A stretch of 47,321 bases of DNA from Desulfovibrio sp. (lineage in GTDB: Bacteria > Desulfobacterota > Desulfovibrionia > Desulfovibrionales > Desulfovibrionaceae): positions 1 through 47,321 of the forward strand of contig JAISZH010000158.1 in assembly GCA_031269345.1 (NCBI GenBank), given 5' to 3'. Below the pieces are notes generated by a model. It did no database searches. It worked only from the letters and a program-made list of their open reading frames with translations, and was not told the DNA's origin. The translations under genes were made by a program, and so were the position numbers. Positions 7,674 to 16,164 of the stretch are shown here, piece after piece. The first letter of the stretch is position 1. Each line of letters opens with the position of its first letter.

Positions 7674-8741
7674 ATGCGCCTGTGCAGGGCTGCCGACGAA
7701 TGCCTTTGGTCTGACCACGGCAATTTTTGTGAGGCCTTGGAAAACGCCACTGTCCCTCTGGACGGCAAGTGGCCGCTTCTGGTCCTGTATCTGCGCGGCA
7801 TAAAGGATCTGCCGTTTCTGAGCGAGGTGCAGAAGACATCCATGCAGCAACTGCTGTTTGACGTTCTCCGCGGCAAAGATTTCAGCGACAGCAATTTCCG
7901 GAAGGTTCAGAATAGCTTTTATAGCGTCATCACGCAACCGCTGACGAGCAAAATTGAGGAAATAACGCGTGAGACCTCGGGGCTCGCCAGGGATATGACC
8001 GAACTTTTCGGCAGACACAAGGCCGAAGTGGCCGGAGCGGCGGAAACGGTGGATACCGGCATGTCCGCTGGCGCGGACCCGGTCACGCTGCTTTCCGAAC
8101 TGCGCGACACACTGAAGGGTGTCGTGTCCAAAATAGAGCGTGACGTGGCCTATCTGGAGGGTCTTTCCCAAAAGGACAGTCTGACCGGACTGTCCAACCG
8201 GCGCATGTTCGACGATTTTTTGAACAGGGCGGTCGAGAAGTGGATATCCGACAAGGAGCCGGTAAGCCTGATCATGTTTGATATAGATCATTTCAAAAAG
8301 TTTAACGACGCTTACGGGCATCTCGTCGGCGACGAGGTGCTGCGCGCAATGTCCGACCGGATCAAAAAAATTGTCGCGCCGTTGGATGACGGGGAAGGGA
8401 ATATTCTGCCCGCCCGTTATGGAGGAGAGGAATTCGCCGTGATTATGCGTCGCGAGGTCGCGGAGCGTGCCGTCGTCATAGCCGAAGTCATACGCAAAAC
8501 CATACAGAGGACGACAGTGACCGTGCGCGATTCGTCAGACAACATCGTGCGTAGCGGTCTGCGCATTACCGTCAGCGTCGGAGTGGCCTCCATCTGGCCG
8601 CAATGGCAGGGGCTTTATCAGAGCAACCTGATAGACAGCGCGGACAGGGCGCTCTATCACGCCAAAAAAAGCGGCCGGAACAGAACGGTGCGTTTCGCCC
8701 CGGAAGACAGCTCCGGCTATCTCCCGGTTTCTTTTGAGTGA
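7674..8741 (+). CDS. Diguanylate cyclase with N-terminal helical domain (GGDEF)
   Basis: The 355-residue cytosolic protein makes c-di-GMP from two GTP. Residues 1-130 form a soluble, mostly helical domain that I do not recognise; 135-165 look like a coiled-coil linker; residues 166-340 are a GGDEF domain. Visible motifs are DSLTGLSNRRMFD, the metal-binding FDIDHFKKFND (Asp203/Asp205), the RYGGEEF signature at 248-254, the SVGVAS strand and DRALYHAKKSGRN. All catalytic residues are present. The position of the inhibitory RxxD I-site, just before the signature, reads GNIL instead, so product inhibition through that site is unlikely. There is no EAL or receiver domain. The gene stands alone and is convergent with rfbA. 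Confidence 0.93.
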   Translation: MRLCRAADECLWSDHGNFCEALENATVPLDGKWPLLVLYLRGIKDLPFLSEVQKTSMQQLLFDVLRGKDFSDSNFRKVQNSFYSVITQPLTSKIEEITRETSGLARDMTELFGRHKAEVAGAAETVDTGMSAGADPVTLLSELRDTLKGVVSKIERDVAYLEGLSQKDSLTGLSNRRMFDDFLNRAVEKWISDKEPVSLIMFDIDHFKKFNDAYGHLVGDEVLRAMSDRIKKIVAPLDDGEGNILPARYGGEEFAVIMRREVAERAVVIAEVIRKTIQRTTVTVRDSSDNIVRSGLRITVSVGVASIWPQWQGLYQSNLIDSADRALYHAKKSGRNRTVRFAPEDSSGYLPVSFE

Positions 8742-8795
8742 GGCTTCCCCTTGTTCCGGTTCCCGGGCCGGGGTCGACGTGTTTCATTACCGGCT

Positions 8796-8816
8796 AGTGC
8801 CGCGTCAAGCGGCACT
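8796..8816. terminator. Hairpin between convergent diguanylate cyclase and rfbA genes
   Basis: A perfect 8-bp stem (AGTGCCGC / GCGGCACT) with a 5-nt loop touches the rfbA stop codon. No T-run follows on either strand, so termination is likely but not certain. Confidence 0.5.
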
Positions 8817-9706
8817 CATGCCGTTTTCCTTTTCAGCAGGGATCGCAGGTATAATCCGTAATCCGTCTGTCCCAGGGGCTTGGCCAGTTCCTCAAGCCTG
8901 GTGTCGCTTATGAAGCCCTTGCGCCAAGCTATTTCCTCAACGCAGGAAATTTTCAGGGCCTGCCTGCTTTCCACGGTCTGGACAAAGTTTCCGGCCGCCA
9001 GCAGCGCGTCGGGCGTGCCGGTGTCCAGCCAGGCGATGCCCCGGCCGAGCACCTGCACGCGTAAGGCTCCAAGTTCCAGGTAAGCTTTGTTCACGTCGGT
9101 TATTTCAAGCTCTCCTCTGGCCGAAGGCCGCAAGGCTTTCGCTATCTCTCCGACCCGTTGGTCGTAAAAATACAATCCGGTTACCGCATATTCGGATTTC
9201 GGCTTTTGCGGTTTCTCCTCAATGTCCAGCACAGCGCCTGTGGAATCAAACTCCACTACACCGTAGCGTTGAGGATCCCGTACGTGGTAGCCGAAGATCG
9301 TCGCCCCTGAGGTCCGCGCGGCCGCTTCGGCCAAGGCCTTTCCCAGGCCCTGGCCGAAAAAGATGTTGTCTCCGAGAATCAGGCAGACGTTATTTCCTTC
9401 GATAAAATCTCCAGCCAGACCGAATGCCTGGGCTATGCCGAGCGGATGTTGCTGTTCCCGGTAGATGAAGCGGCACCCCAGAGCGCTCCCGTCTCCGAGG
9501 AGGTCGCGAAACAGGGGCAGGTCGCGCGGTGTCGATATGAGGCATATTTCCCTGATGCCCGCGAGCAGAAGCACGGAGAGCGGATAATAGACCATGGGCT
9601 TGTCGTAAATCGGCAGAAGTTGTTTGCTGACGCTCATCGTGACCGGGTAGAGCCTGGTGCCGCTGCCGCCGGCGAGGAGTATGCCTTTCCAGGACAATGC
9701 CGCCAT
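8816..9706 (-). CDS. rfbA: Glucose-1-phosphate thymidylyltransferase
   Basis: The 296-residue enzyme joins dTTP and glucose-1-phosphate to dTDP-glucose, the first step to dTDP-rhamnose and related sugars for surface polysaccharides. It has the nucleotide-binding [16 protein letters not shown] near residue 8, then [29 protein letters not shown] and [16 protein letters not shown], all typical of the RmlA family, and the length is normal. The other dTDP-rhamnose genes (rfbB, rfbC, rfbD) are not adjacent, so the pathway must be completed elsewhere. The start could be a few codons downstream, because residues 1-6 precede the conserved part. Confidence 0.95.
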   Translation of the reverse strand: MAALSWKGILLAGGSGTRLYPVTMSVSKQLLPIYDKPMVYYPLSVLLLAGIREICLISTPRDLPLFRDLLGDGSALGCRFIYREQQHPLGIAQAFGLAGDFIEGNNVCLILGDNIFFGQGLGKALAEAAARTSGATIFGYHVRDPQRYGVVEFDSTGAVLDIEEKPQKPKSEYAVTGLYFYDQRVGEIAKALRPSARGELEITDVNKAYLELGALRVQVLGRGIAWLDTGTPDALLAAGNFVQTVESRQALKISCVEEIAWRKGFISDTRLEELAKPLGQTDYGLYLRSLLKRKTA

Positions 9707-9911
9707 ACGCGATCTCCGGATTTATTTTAGGTTTTTATTGACGTTGACTGCACAAAAATGCAAGATTACAGAAGGTCATAACATGGACACCGGCGGGCGG
9801 GAAGGGGAATCTTGTTTTCCGCAACGCGGGAACTGACGGCGTAAGCTACCGAACGCCGCATGCAAATGGCCGGCCTGAGGCGATATGCGTTCGCCTTGGC
9901 AAATACTGAAA

Positions 9912-9923
9912 CCTAAATTTAGG
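9912..9923. promoter_or_regulatory. 12-bp palindrome overlapping the cydA leader
   Basis: CCTAAATTTAGG is a perfect palindrome ending 9 bp before the cydA ATG, and its last bases merge with the AGGGG ribosome binding site. It could be an operator or could mask the binding site in RNA. It does not match the FNR or Rex consensus. A weak promoter-like pair (TTGACT at 9744 and TACAGA at 9767, 17 bp apart) lies upstream. Confidence 0.3.
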
Positions 9924-9932
9924 GGTTTATGT

Positions 9933-11354
9933 ATGGATGTTGTTCTGCTGTCTCGCTTACAGTTCGCTGTGGCGGTTTTTTTCCATTTCATCTTTGTGCC
10001 GCTTACTCTCGGTTTGACGGTTCTGCTGGCGATCATGGAAACCATCTACGTCCGCACCGGCAACGAGCAGTACAAGAGGATGGCGAAGTTCTGGGGAAAA
10101 CTGTTTCTTATCAACTTCGCCCTCGGTATTGTGACCGGCATAACTCTGGAGTTCCAGTTCGGCACGAACTGGGCCAACTATTCACATGGCGTCGGAGACA
10201 TATTCGGCTCCATCCTGGCTATTGAGGCCACACTGGCCTTTTTCCTGGAGTCCACCTTTGTCGCCGTCTGGCATTTCGGCTGGGAAAAAGTCTCCAAAAA
10301 AGTTCACTGTTTCGCAATCTGGGCCGTGGCTTTCGCCAGCAACCTTTCCGCCGTGTGGATCATAGTGGCGAACGGCTGGATGCAGAATCCGGTCGGCTCC
10401 ACCTTTGTCAACGGCAGGGCTCTGCTGGCCGACTTCTGGGAGGTGATCACCAATCCCTTTGCCTGGAGTATGTACGTCCACACGATCCTCGCTTCCTGGA
10501 TGCTCGCCGGATTCTTTGTCCTCGGCATATCCGCGCTGCATCTGGTTAAAAACAACGAAACGGATTTTTTTGGGCGCTCGTTTAAGCTGGCGGCAGGCTG
10601 GACCCTGGTTTTGTCCGTTCTCCTGCCCTTGCAGGGACACACCCACGGCGTTACCGTCGCCAAGTACCAGCCGGCCAAGCTTGCGGCCATGGAATCTCAT
10701 TGGGAGACGAAAAAATCGGCGCCTTTGTATCTGCTTGTCCTGCCGGACGAGAAGAACCGGCGCAACAGCATTGAGGCCCTGCCCATCCCCGGTTTCCTGA
10801 GTTTTCTGGCTACCGGCGACAGCTCCTCCGAGGTTGTCGGTCTCAACCAGATCGGCGAGAAAGATTTTGCGGAATTTGCGGCGAAAACCGGTTACAAGCC
10901 GGATCGCCCGGTGGTCGTCATGGCCGACGGAGAGAAGGTCATGCGTCCGATCAAGGCACAGGACGCGATTCCTCCGGTCATGATTACCTTTCTGTCGTTC
11001 CGTCTCATGATCGCGCTGGCCATTCTCTTCCCCCTGCTGGCGATTCTGGCTTTCGCCTGGCGTGACAGCATAGCGAAACGCCCCGGCTTTGCCCGCCTCC
11101 TTGCCCTGGTTATCCCTCTGCCCTACATCTGCATCATGGCCGGCTGGACCGTTGCTGAAGTCGGGCGTCAGCCATGGATTGTGAACAAACTCATGTTGAC
11201 GGTTCAGGGCATATCGGCGGTGCCGGCCTCCTCCGTGGCCCTGTCTCTGGTCGCGTTCATCGTTGTTTACGGTCTGCTGGGCGTTCTGGACATTTACCTG
11301 CTGCGCAAATATGCCCTCAAAGGCCCGGACGGCACAGCCCCGGCCGTTGCGTGA
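9933..11354 (+). CDS. cydA: Cytochrome bd ubiquinol oxidase subunit I
   Basis: The 473-residue membrane protein carries the quinol site and hemes of the bd oxidase, which reduces oxygen to water. The start is the ATG at 9933 (MDVVLLSRLQFA), as in other CydA proteins, with AGGGG upstream; an earlier ATG at 9885 adds a non-conserved tail. Probable heme ligands are His18 (FFHF), His183 (YVHTILASWM) and Met359 (SFRLM), and Glu98 and Glu106 fit the conserved acidic pair. The Q-loop is of the short type (GHTHGVTVAKYQPAKLAAME, then a small insert). In an anaerobe this enzyme mainly removes oxygen and protects anaerobic enzymes. It is followed 30 nt later by cydB, and no cydX-like small frame was seen after cydB. 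Confidence 0.96.
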   Translation: MDVVLLSRLQFAVAVFFHFIFVPLTLGLTVLLAIMETIYVRTGNEQYKRMAKFWGKLFLINFALGIVTGITLEFQFGTNWANYSHGVGDIFGSILAIEATLAFFLESTFVAVWHFGWEKVSKKVHCFAIWAVAFASNLSAVWIIVANGWMQNPVGSTFVNGRALLADFWEVITNPFAWSMYVHTILASWMLAGFFVLGISALHLVKNNETDFFGRSFKLAAGWTLVLSVLLPLQGHTHGVTVAKYQPAKLAAMESHWETKKSAPLYLLVLPDEKNRRNSIEALPIPGFLSFLATGDSSSEVVGLNQIGEKDFAEFAAKTGYKPDRPVVVMADGEKVMRPIKAQDAIPPVMITFLSFRLMIALAILFPLLAILAFAWRDSIAKRPGFARLLALVIPLPYICIMAGWTVAEVGRQPWIVNKLMLTVQGISAVPASSVALSLVAFIVVYGLLGVLDIYLLRKYALKGPDGTAPAVA

Positions 11355-11384
11355 CATCAAACCTTATGCATCGAGGATGCGATT

Positions 11385-12434
11385 ATGTCTGAAATATTTA
11401 CACATGAAGTGTTGCAAGTTATCTGGTTTCTGCTTTGGGGACTGCTTTGGGGTATATATTTCGTTTTGGACGGATTCGATTTGGGGATGGGAACCCTCCT
11501 GCCTTTCCTGGCTTCCAATGAGGATGAACGGCGGGTTATCTTCAACGCCGCCGGCCCTTTTTGGGATGGGAACGAGGTTTGGCTGATCACGGCGGGTGGC
11601 GTCACCTTCGCAGCCTTCCCCTTGGCCTATGCGGTTCTGTTCAGCGCCCTCTACGCCCCTCTGCTGATTTTGCTCTTCGCCCTGATCTTCCGCGCGGTTT
11701 CCTTTGAATTCCGCAACAAGATCGACAGTCCGCAGTGGAGAAAGATCTGGGATACCGTCCAGTTTCTGGGCAGCTTTCTCCCCGCTCTGCTTCTCGGCGT
11801 CGCCTTTGCCGGGCTGTTCCAGGGCATCCCGATTAACGAAAACGGCGTCTATACCGGCACTATCCTGAGTCTGCTGAACGTCTATGGCCTGCTTGGCGGG
11901 CTGTTCTTCGTGGTTATGTTCGCCGTACACGGCTGCGTCTGGCTCTCGCTGAAATCGGAAGGGTATCTGCAGGAAAAGGCGGACAGGTGCGCACTTAAGC
12001 TATGGCCGCTGCTTGTGCTTCTGGCTGTGGCCTTTCTTGTCGCCACCTATTTCTATACCCCGCTCTTTAACATTTTCCTGCGGATTTTGCCTTTGAGCAT
12101 TATACCGCTTCTGGCGGTAGTCCTGCTCCTGATCTTTCCGGCGTTCATGCGCAGCGGCAAGCGCGTCACGGCTTTTGCGGTCAGCGCGTTGTTCATTCTT
12201 CTGGTCACCCTGTTCGGGGTTATAGGCATGTTCCCGAATGTGGTGCCTTCCAATATCAACCCCGAGTACAGCATAACCATAGCCGAGTCGGCCTCCTCGC
12301 AACTGACGCTGACCATAATGCTTTGCGTGGCCCTGGTTTGCGTGCCGATAGTCATAATCTATCAGGCTTGGGTATACAGCGTGTTTTCGCACAAAATCAC
12401 CAAGGAGGAGCTGGATTCCGACCACGCCTATTAA
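11385..12434 (+). CDS. cydB: Cytochrome bd ubiquinol oxidase subunit II
   Basis: The 349-residue protein is the partner of CydA. The N-terminus contains WGIYFVLDGFDLGMGTLLPF, the family signature, followed by GPFWDGNEVWLITAGG and then LIFRAVSFEFRNK. About eight to nine hydrophobic segments are visible. It stabilises the heme-bearing subunit in the inner membrane. The two genes form a clear operon (30-nt gap). A 15-bp hairpin lies after the stop codon. Confidence 0.96.
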   Translation: MSEIFTHEVLQVIWFLLWGLLWGIYFVLDGFDLGMGTLLPFLASNEDERRVIFNAAGPFWDGNEVWLITAGGVTFAAFPLAYAVLFSALYAPLLILLFALIFRAVSFEFRNKIDSPQWRKIWDTVQFLGSFLPALLLGVAFAGLFQGIPINENGVYTGTILSLLNVYGLLGGLFFVVMFAVHGCVWLSLKSEGYLQEKADRCALKLWPLLVLLAVAFLVATYFYTPLFNIFLRILPLSIIPLLAVVLLLIFPAFMRSGKRVTAFAVSALFILLVTLFGVIGMFPNVVPSNINPEYSITIAESASSQLTLTIMLCVALVCVPIVIIYQAWVYSVFSHKITKEELDSDHAY

Positions 12435-12510
12435 GAACGACTTGAACAGTTTGCTTTCGGTGGCTTTGCCCGCCGTTAAGCAAGCATTTCAGGCGTAAAT
12501 GCTATAGAAG

Positions 12511-12545
12511 CTCTGCGGGGATTTGCGCGGCAAATCCCCGCAGAG
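12511..12545. terminator. Family C-like 15-bp hairpin between cydB and the aminotransferase gene
   Basis: CTCTGCGGGGATTTG, a 5-nt loop and the exact reverse complement form a very stable hairpin between two convergent genes. It resembles the family C hairpins at 1463 and 46759, and half-degraded family B sequence (GGCTTTGCCCGCCG) lies just before it at about 12462. It can serve both strands as a terminator, though without a T-run. Confidence 0.55.
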
Positions 12546-12571
12546 CGCGTTCCGCTTGAAGTGAAGACGTT

Positions 12572-13945
12572 CTAAAATCTCGCCAGGGCTTTTTTATAAG
12601 CTTCCAGGGTAAAGTCGATTACCGTCTCGTCGTGGGCCGTGGAAAGACTGTAGCGGTTGGTGGGCTTATTGTAGATGCCTTCCCGGAACAGCGCGAAGTC
12701 GATTTTTTTGCGCAGGGTCAGGTCTGCGCCCTGCATGTCCCGGTAACTGCCGATCGTTTGCTTGTCGGTTATGGCGATGTTGAATACCGTGCCCAGGCCG
12801 GGAAGGTTAACGGGGATACCCTTTGCCGCGAAGATGGCTTTAAGGCCCTGTTTCAGGCTTTCTGTGCGCGTGGTCATGGGTTCGAATTCTTTTTCCAGGA
12901 TTTCCATGCTTGCCAGTCCGGCTCGCAGGATCAGGGGGTCGCCGTTGTAAGTCCCGCTGTGGAACAGGACGTCTTTCGCGGCCGAGCGTTTGCCCGCGCT
13001 CATGTCAAAAACGTCCGAACCCCGGATCGGAGCGCTCTTAAGCAACAGTTCTTTTTTGCCGCCGACTATGCCCATGGGCATTCCCGCTCCGATAACCTTT
13101 CCTAGAGCCGTCAGATCCGGCCTGATGCCGAAATAACCCTGCGCTCCGCCCAACCCGGCCCGGAAACCGGTCTTCACCTCGTCAAATACGAGCAATATGC
13201 CGAGTTCCTCGGTCACCTTGCGCAAGCCGCGCATGAATTCCGCGGTGGGTACGATGTATCCGGCGAGAAGCGGCTCCATGATGACAGCCGCCATGTCGTC
13301 CTTGTGTTCCCTGAGTATGTCCGAGCAAGCTTCAAGATCGTCAAAGGGAAGCACCACGGTATTGTCGAACTGGTGCGGTTCAAGCCCCGCGCTTTCCGGA
13401 ACGGGGGAAGGCCGTCCGGCCTCTCCGGCCTGCGCGAGAGGCGGGTTGACGCTGATCAGCACTTGGTTATATCCGCCGTGGTAATGTCCCTCGAATTTGC
13501 CGATTTTGTATTTCCCGGTGCAGGCGTAAGCCATGCGCAGGCTGAGAAGCGTGGCTTCAGTGCCGGAGTTGGTGTAGCGCAGAAGCTCAATGCTCGGGAA
13601 GTGCTGTTTGATCTTTTCCGCGTACTCGGTTTCCAGGGCGTGCGGAGTGCCGTAGAGAAGGGAGCCGTGCCGGTTGAACTGCTCCCGGATTGCTTCTTTG
13701 ACGGCCGGATGCCCGTGTCCCAAAGCCAGGGGACCGTAAGAAAGCAGGTAGTCCACATAGCGGTTTCCGTCGACGTCCGTAAGCCAGGCCCCTTCGCCCC
13801 TGTCCATAAAAATGGGATAGGGCTCAAAGAATTTGATGTTTGCCGAGACCCCGCCCGGAAGCGCGCGGCAGGCTTTGCCGTATAGTTCCGCGGATTTCGG
13901 CGTCCTCTCCGTGTACTCCAGTATCAGGGATTCGAGGGCAATCAT
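12572..13945 (-). CDS. Class III aminotransferase, glutamate-1-semialdehyde aminomutase-like
   Basis: The 457-residue PLP enzyme follows the HemL/class III pattern: residue 27 onward RALPGGVSAN, then VDYLLSYGPLALGHGHPAV, NSGTEATLLSLRMAY (126-140), VFDEVKTGFR with Asp255, and ALGKVIGAGMP with the PLP lysine Lys283. Insertions at about 170-195 and 320-335 set it apart from the plain HemL of about 430 residues, and it is coupled to a TRAP transporter rather than to heme genes. It probably acts on the amino compound that the transporter brings in, or on a related keto acid. True HemL activity is possible but less likely. The start overlaps the TRAP permease stop (ATGA). Confidence 0.85.
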   Translation of the reverse strand: MIALESLILEYTERTPKSAELYGKACRALPGGVSANIKFFEPYPIFMDRGEGAWLTDVDGNRYVDYLLSYGPLALGHGHPAVKEAIREQFNRHGSLLYGTPHALETEYAEKIKQHFPSIELLRYTNSGTEATLLSLRMAYACTGKYKIGKFEGHYHGGYNQVLISVNPPLAQAGEAGRPSPVPESAGLEPHQFDNTVVLPFDDLEACSDILREHKDDMAAVIMEPLLAGYIVPTAEFMRGLRKVTEELGILLVFDEVKTGFRAGLGGAQGYFGIRPDLTALGKVIGAGMPMGIVGGKKELLLKSAPIRGSDVFDMSAGKRSAAKDVLFHSGTYNGDPLILRAGLASMEILEKEFEPMTTRTESLKQGLKAIFAAKGIPVNLPGLGTVFNIAITDKQTIGSYRDMQGADLTLRKKIDFALFREGIYNKPTNRYSLSTAHDETVIDFTLEAYKKALARF

Positions 13946-15930
13946 GGCGCGTTCTCCTTGGTGTTCCGAACCAGTTCGGGATTTCGGCGTTTTTGTAAAA
14001 TATAGATCCCGGCCAGAACGGTTATGCCGATAATATCGGTAAGCGTAGCGGGGTCAATAAGCAACAGCCCGGTCGCCAGGAGCAGTACGCGCTCCCATGG
14101 CCGGCACGGCGCCTGGAAATAGCCCGTAAACCCGGTCGCAATGCACATCATGCCCATAACGGCGGTTCCGACTGCCTTGAGCGTCAGCAGTACAAACAGC
14201 GCCATACCCGTTCCCTCGGGCCTGACCAGAACCAGTTCGGGATTGAAGACGAAGATATAGGGCGCCAGATAGGCTGCAAAACCCAGGCGGAAGGCTTCGA
14301 CCCCGGTCTTTACCGGGTTCCCTCCGGCTATGCCGGCCCCGGCGAAGGCGGCCAGGGCGACCGGAGGGGTGATGTCGGCGACGATGCCGAAATAAAATAC
14401 GAAGAGGTGCGCAGCTATGGGCTCGACACCGAGCTGGATCATGGCCGGGGCGGAGATGGTGGCCTGAATGATGTAATTTGCCGTGGTGGGCACCCCCATG
14501 CCGAGCAGCATGGAGCAGAGCATGGTCAGGAGCATGGTCATAAGGAGGCTGCCCCCGGCAAGGCTGACGATGCCTCCGGCCATTTTCAATCCCAGTCCGG
14601 ACAAGGTGATCACGCCCACGATGATCCCGGCGCAGGCGCAGGCGCAGGCCACGCCCACGGCCGAGCGCGCTCCTTCTTCCAGGGCGAAGATGATACGTTC
14701 CGGAAAAGACAGGATATCTACCGTGCCTGTGGCGCGCAGGATCGTGACGAGCCATACCGCTACGCTGGAAAAGATGCCGAAAAGCGCGGAGCGCATGGGT
14801 GTGTAGCCGGCGCACAGCATGACCACGATTACCACAATGGGGGTGACCATGTACCAGTGCGCACGCAACAGTTCCCTGCAGTCTGGAAGTTCGGATTTTG
14901 GCAGTCCGAGCAGGCCGTGCTTCAGGGCTTCAAAGTGTACGTTGGTAAATATTCCCACGAAATAGAGCAGGGCGGGAATACAGGCGGCCGTGGCCACCGT
15001 GGCGTAACTGCAGCCGATGTACTCGGTCATGATGAAAGCGGCTGCCCCCATGACGGGTGGCACGATCTGTCCGCCTGTGGATGCGGCCGCTTCGACGGCG
15101 CCGGCGAATTCCTTGCGGTAACCTGCGGATTTCATGAGCGGTATGGTGACAGAACCGGTTCCGACCGTGTTGGCCACGGAGCTGCCGCTGATCGTGCCCT
15201 GCAAAGCGCTGGCCACCACGGCCGCTTTGGCCGGCCCGCCCGCCGTCCCTCCACAGGAACCCATGGCCAGTCCGGTCATCCAGTCCCCTATTCCGCTTTT
15301 TTTGAGGAAAACCGCAAAGAGCAGAAAAAGAAAAATAAAGGTTGAGGAAACATAGACAGGCGTACCCAGAATACCTTCAGTGCCGATCCACTCAAAGGTG
15401 GCGATGCGTTTCAGGCTTAATCCCCTGTGCGCCAGAAAACCGGGGAAATATGAGCCGAAGTAGGCATAGGCGAGAAAAAAGGTCGCCAGGATCACAATGG
15501 CCGGGCCGATTACGCGTCTGGCGCCTTCCAGCACCAGGAGAACGGCCACGACGCTGACCGCCGCGTCCAGATCGGAATACATGCCGCTGCGCAGATAGAG
15601 TTCTTCATAGAACACCACATGGTACATGCTGACCAGGACACTGCACAGGGCCAGAAAATAATCGTGGAGGGGAATGGACGATTCTCTTTGTCCCCTGCGG
15701 AAGGGGTGGAGAAGGAAGACTAAAGTCAGGGCCGCGCCCACATGCGGAGCGCGTTGCAGGGTGGACGGGAAAGTGCCGAAGAGGGCGGTGTACAGCTGGA
15801 AAAGAGACCAGGCCAGGGCAATGCAGAAAATCACTTTGGCCACAGGACCATGAAGACGCCGATGGGCGGATTCCCGGTCGAATTTTTCCAGAATATCCGC
15901 GCCGTCGAATGTTTTTTCCTGCGCCTGCAT
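13942..15930 (-). CDS. TRAP transporter permease, fused small and large membrane subunits (TAXI type)
   Basis: The 662-residue protein combines the 4-helix DctQ-like part (about residues 20-200) with the 12-helix DctM-like part, the '4TM/12TM fusion' form that pairs with TAXI receptors. Landmarks are GDWMTGLAMGSCGGTAGGPAKAA, GTISGSSVANTVGTGSVTIP, AASTGGQIVPPVMGAAAFIM and, late in the protein, GMGVPTTANYI and DITPPVALAAFAGAGIAGGNP. It moves a small organic acid or amino acid with sodium ions across the inner membrane. Its receptor gene lies upstream but is separated by 235 nt holding two repeats; the aminotransferase gene follows with an ATGA overlap. Start at 15930 follows GGGAAG. Confidence 0.93.
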   Translation of the reverse strand: MQAQEKTFDGADILEKFDRESAHRRLHGPVAKVIFCIALAWSLFQLYTALFGTFPSTLQRAPHVGAALTLVFLLHPFRRGQRESSIPLHDYFLALCSVLVSMYHVVFYEELYLRSGMYSDLDAAVSVVAVLLVLEGARRVIGPAIVILATFFLAYAYFGSYFPGFLAHRGLSLKRIATFEWIGTEGILGTPVYVSSTFIFLFLLFAVFLKKSGIGDWMTGLAMGSCGGTAGGPAKAAVVASALQGTISGSSVANTVGTGSVTIPLMKSAGYRKEFAGAVEAAASTGGQIVPPVMGAAAFIMTEYIGCSYATVATAACIPALLYFVGIFTNVHFEALKHGLLGLPKSELPDCRELLRAHWYMVTPIVVIVVMLCAGYTPMRSALFGIFSSVAVWLVTILRATGTVDILSFPERIIFALEEGARSAVGVACACACAGIIVGVITLSGLGLKMAGGIVSLAGGSLLMTMLLTMLCSMLLGMGVPTTANYIIQATISAPAMIQLGVEPIAAHLFVFYFGIVADITPPVALAAFAGAGIAGGNPVKTGVEAFRLGFAAYLAPYIFVFNPELVLVRPEGTGMALFVLLTLKAVGTAVMGMMCIATGFTGYFQAPCRPWERVLLLATGLLLIDPATLTDIIGITVLAGIYILQKRRNPELVRNTKENAP

Positions 15931-15945
15931 GGGACTTCCCTGGAG

Positions 15946-16001
15946 CGTTTACGCCTGAGACGCCCGCTTGACGGCGGGCGAAGCCCGTCTGCAAGCGTCT
16001 C
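15946..16001 (-). repeat. Dispersed repeat family B, copy next to the MITE-like element
   Basis: The segment GTTTACGCCTGAGACG, then GCTTGACGGCGGGC-GAA-GCCCGTCTGCAAGC and CGTCTC, forms a long stem (15957-16001). It matches the family B layout at 22443 and 34341. It lies between the TRAP receptor and permease genes. Confidence 0.7.
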
Positions 16002-16144
16002 ATACCAAGTTGCATTCAAACGAGTTTGAACGCAAGGCGCCAAAGTTTTTGAAAAACAGGCGAAGCCCGGTTTTTCAGAAACTTGCGGGCGACGGCTTCG
16101 CCTCCGCCGCACCAATCCGCTTTCTGGCGAAAGCAGATTGGTAT
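16002..16144 (+). mobile_element. MITE-like repeat family E, copy 1 (143 bp)
   Basis: The element starts ATACCAAGTTGC and ends GCAGATTGGTAT, imperfect terminal inverted repeats bounded by TA. It encodes no protein. Internal hairpins include GGCGACGGCTTCGCCTCCGCC and GCTTTC-TGGC-GAAAGC. Copy 2 lies at 17188-17328 in the same orientation. Size, terminal repeats and TA ends fit a non-autonomous element, possibly of the IS630/Tc1 type; no related transposase is in the window. Confidence 0.65.
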
Positions 16145-16164
16145 CAAGCATATCCGCTCTGCTG

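Noticed and set aside
10182-11360. 392-codon open frame opposite cydA
   Set aside because: Antisense to all of the well-conserved cydA; the translation is a Gln/Gly/His/Arg-rich shadow with no domain.
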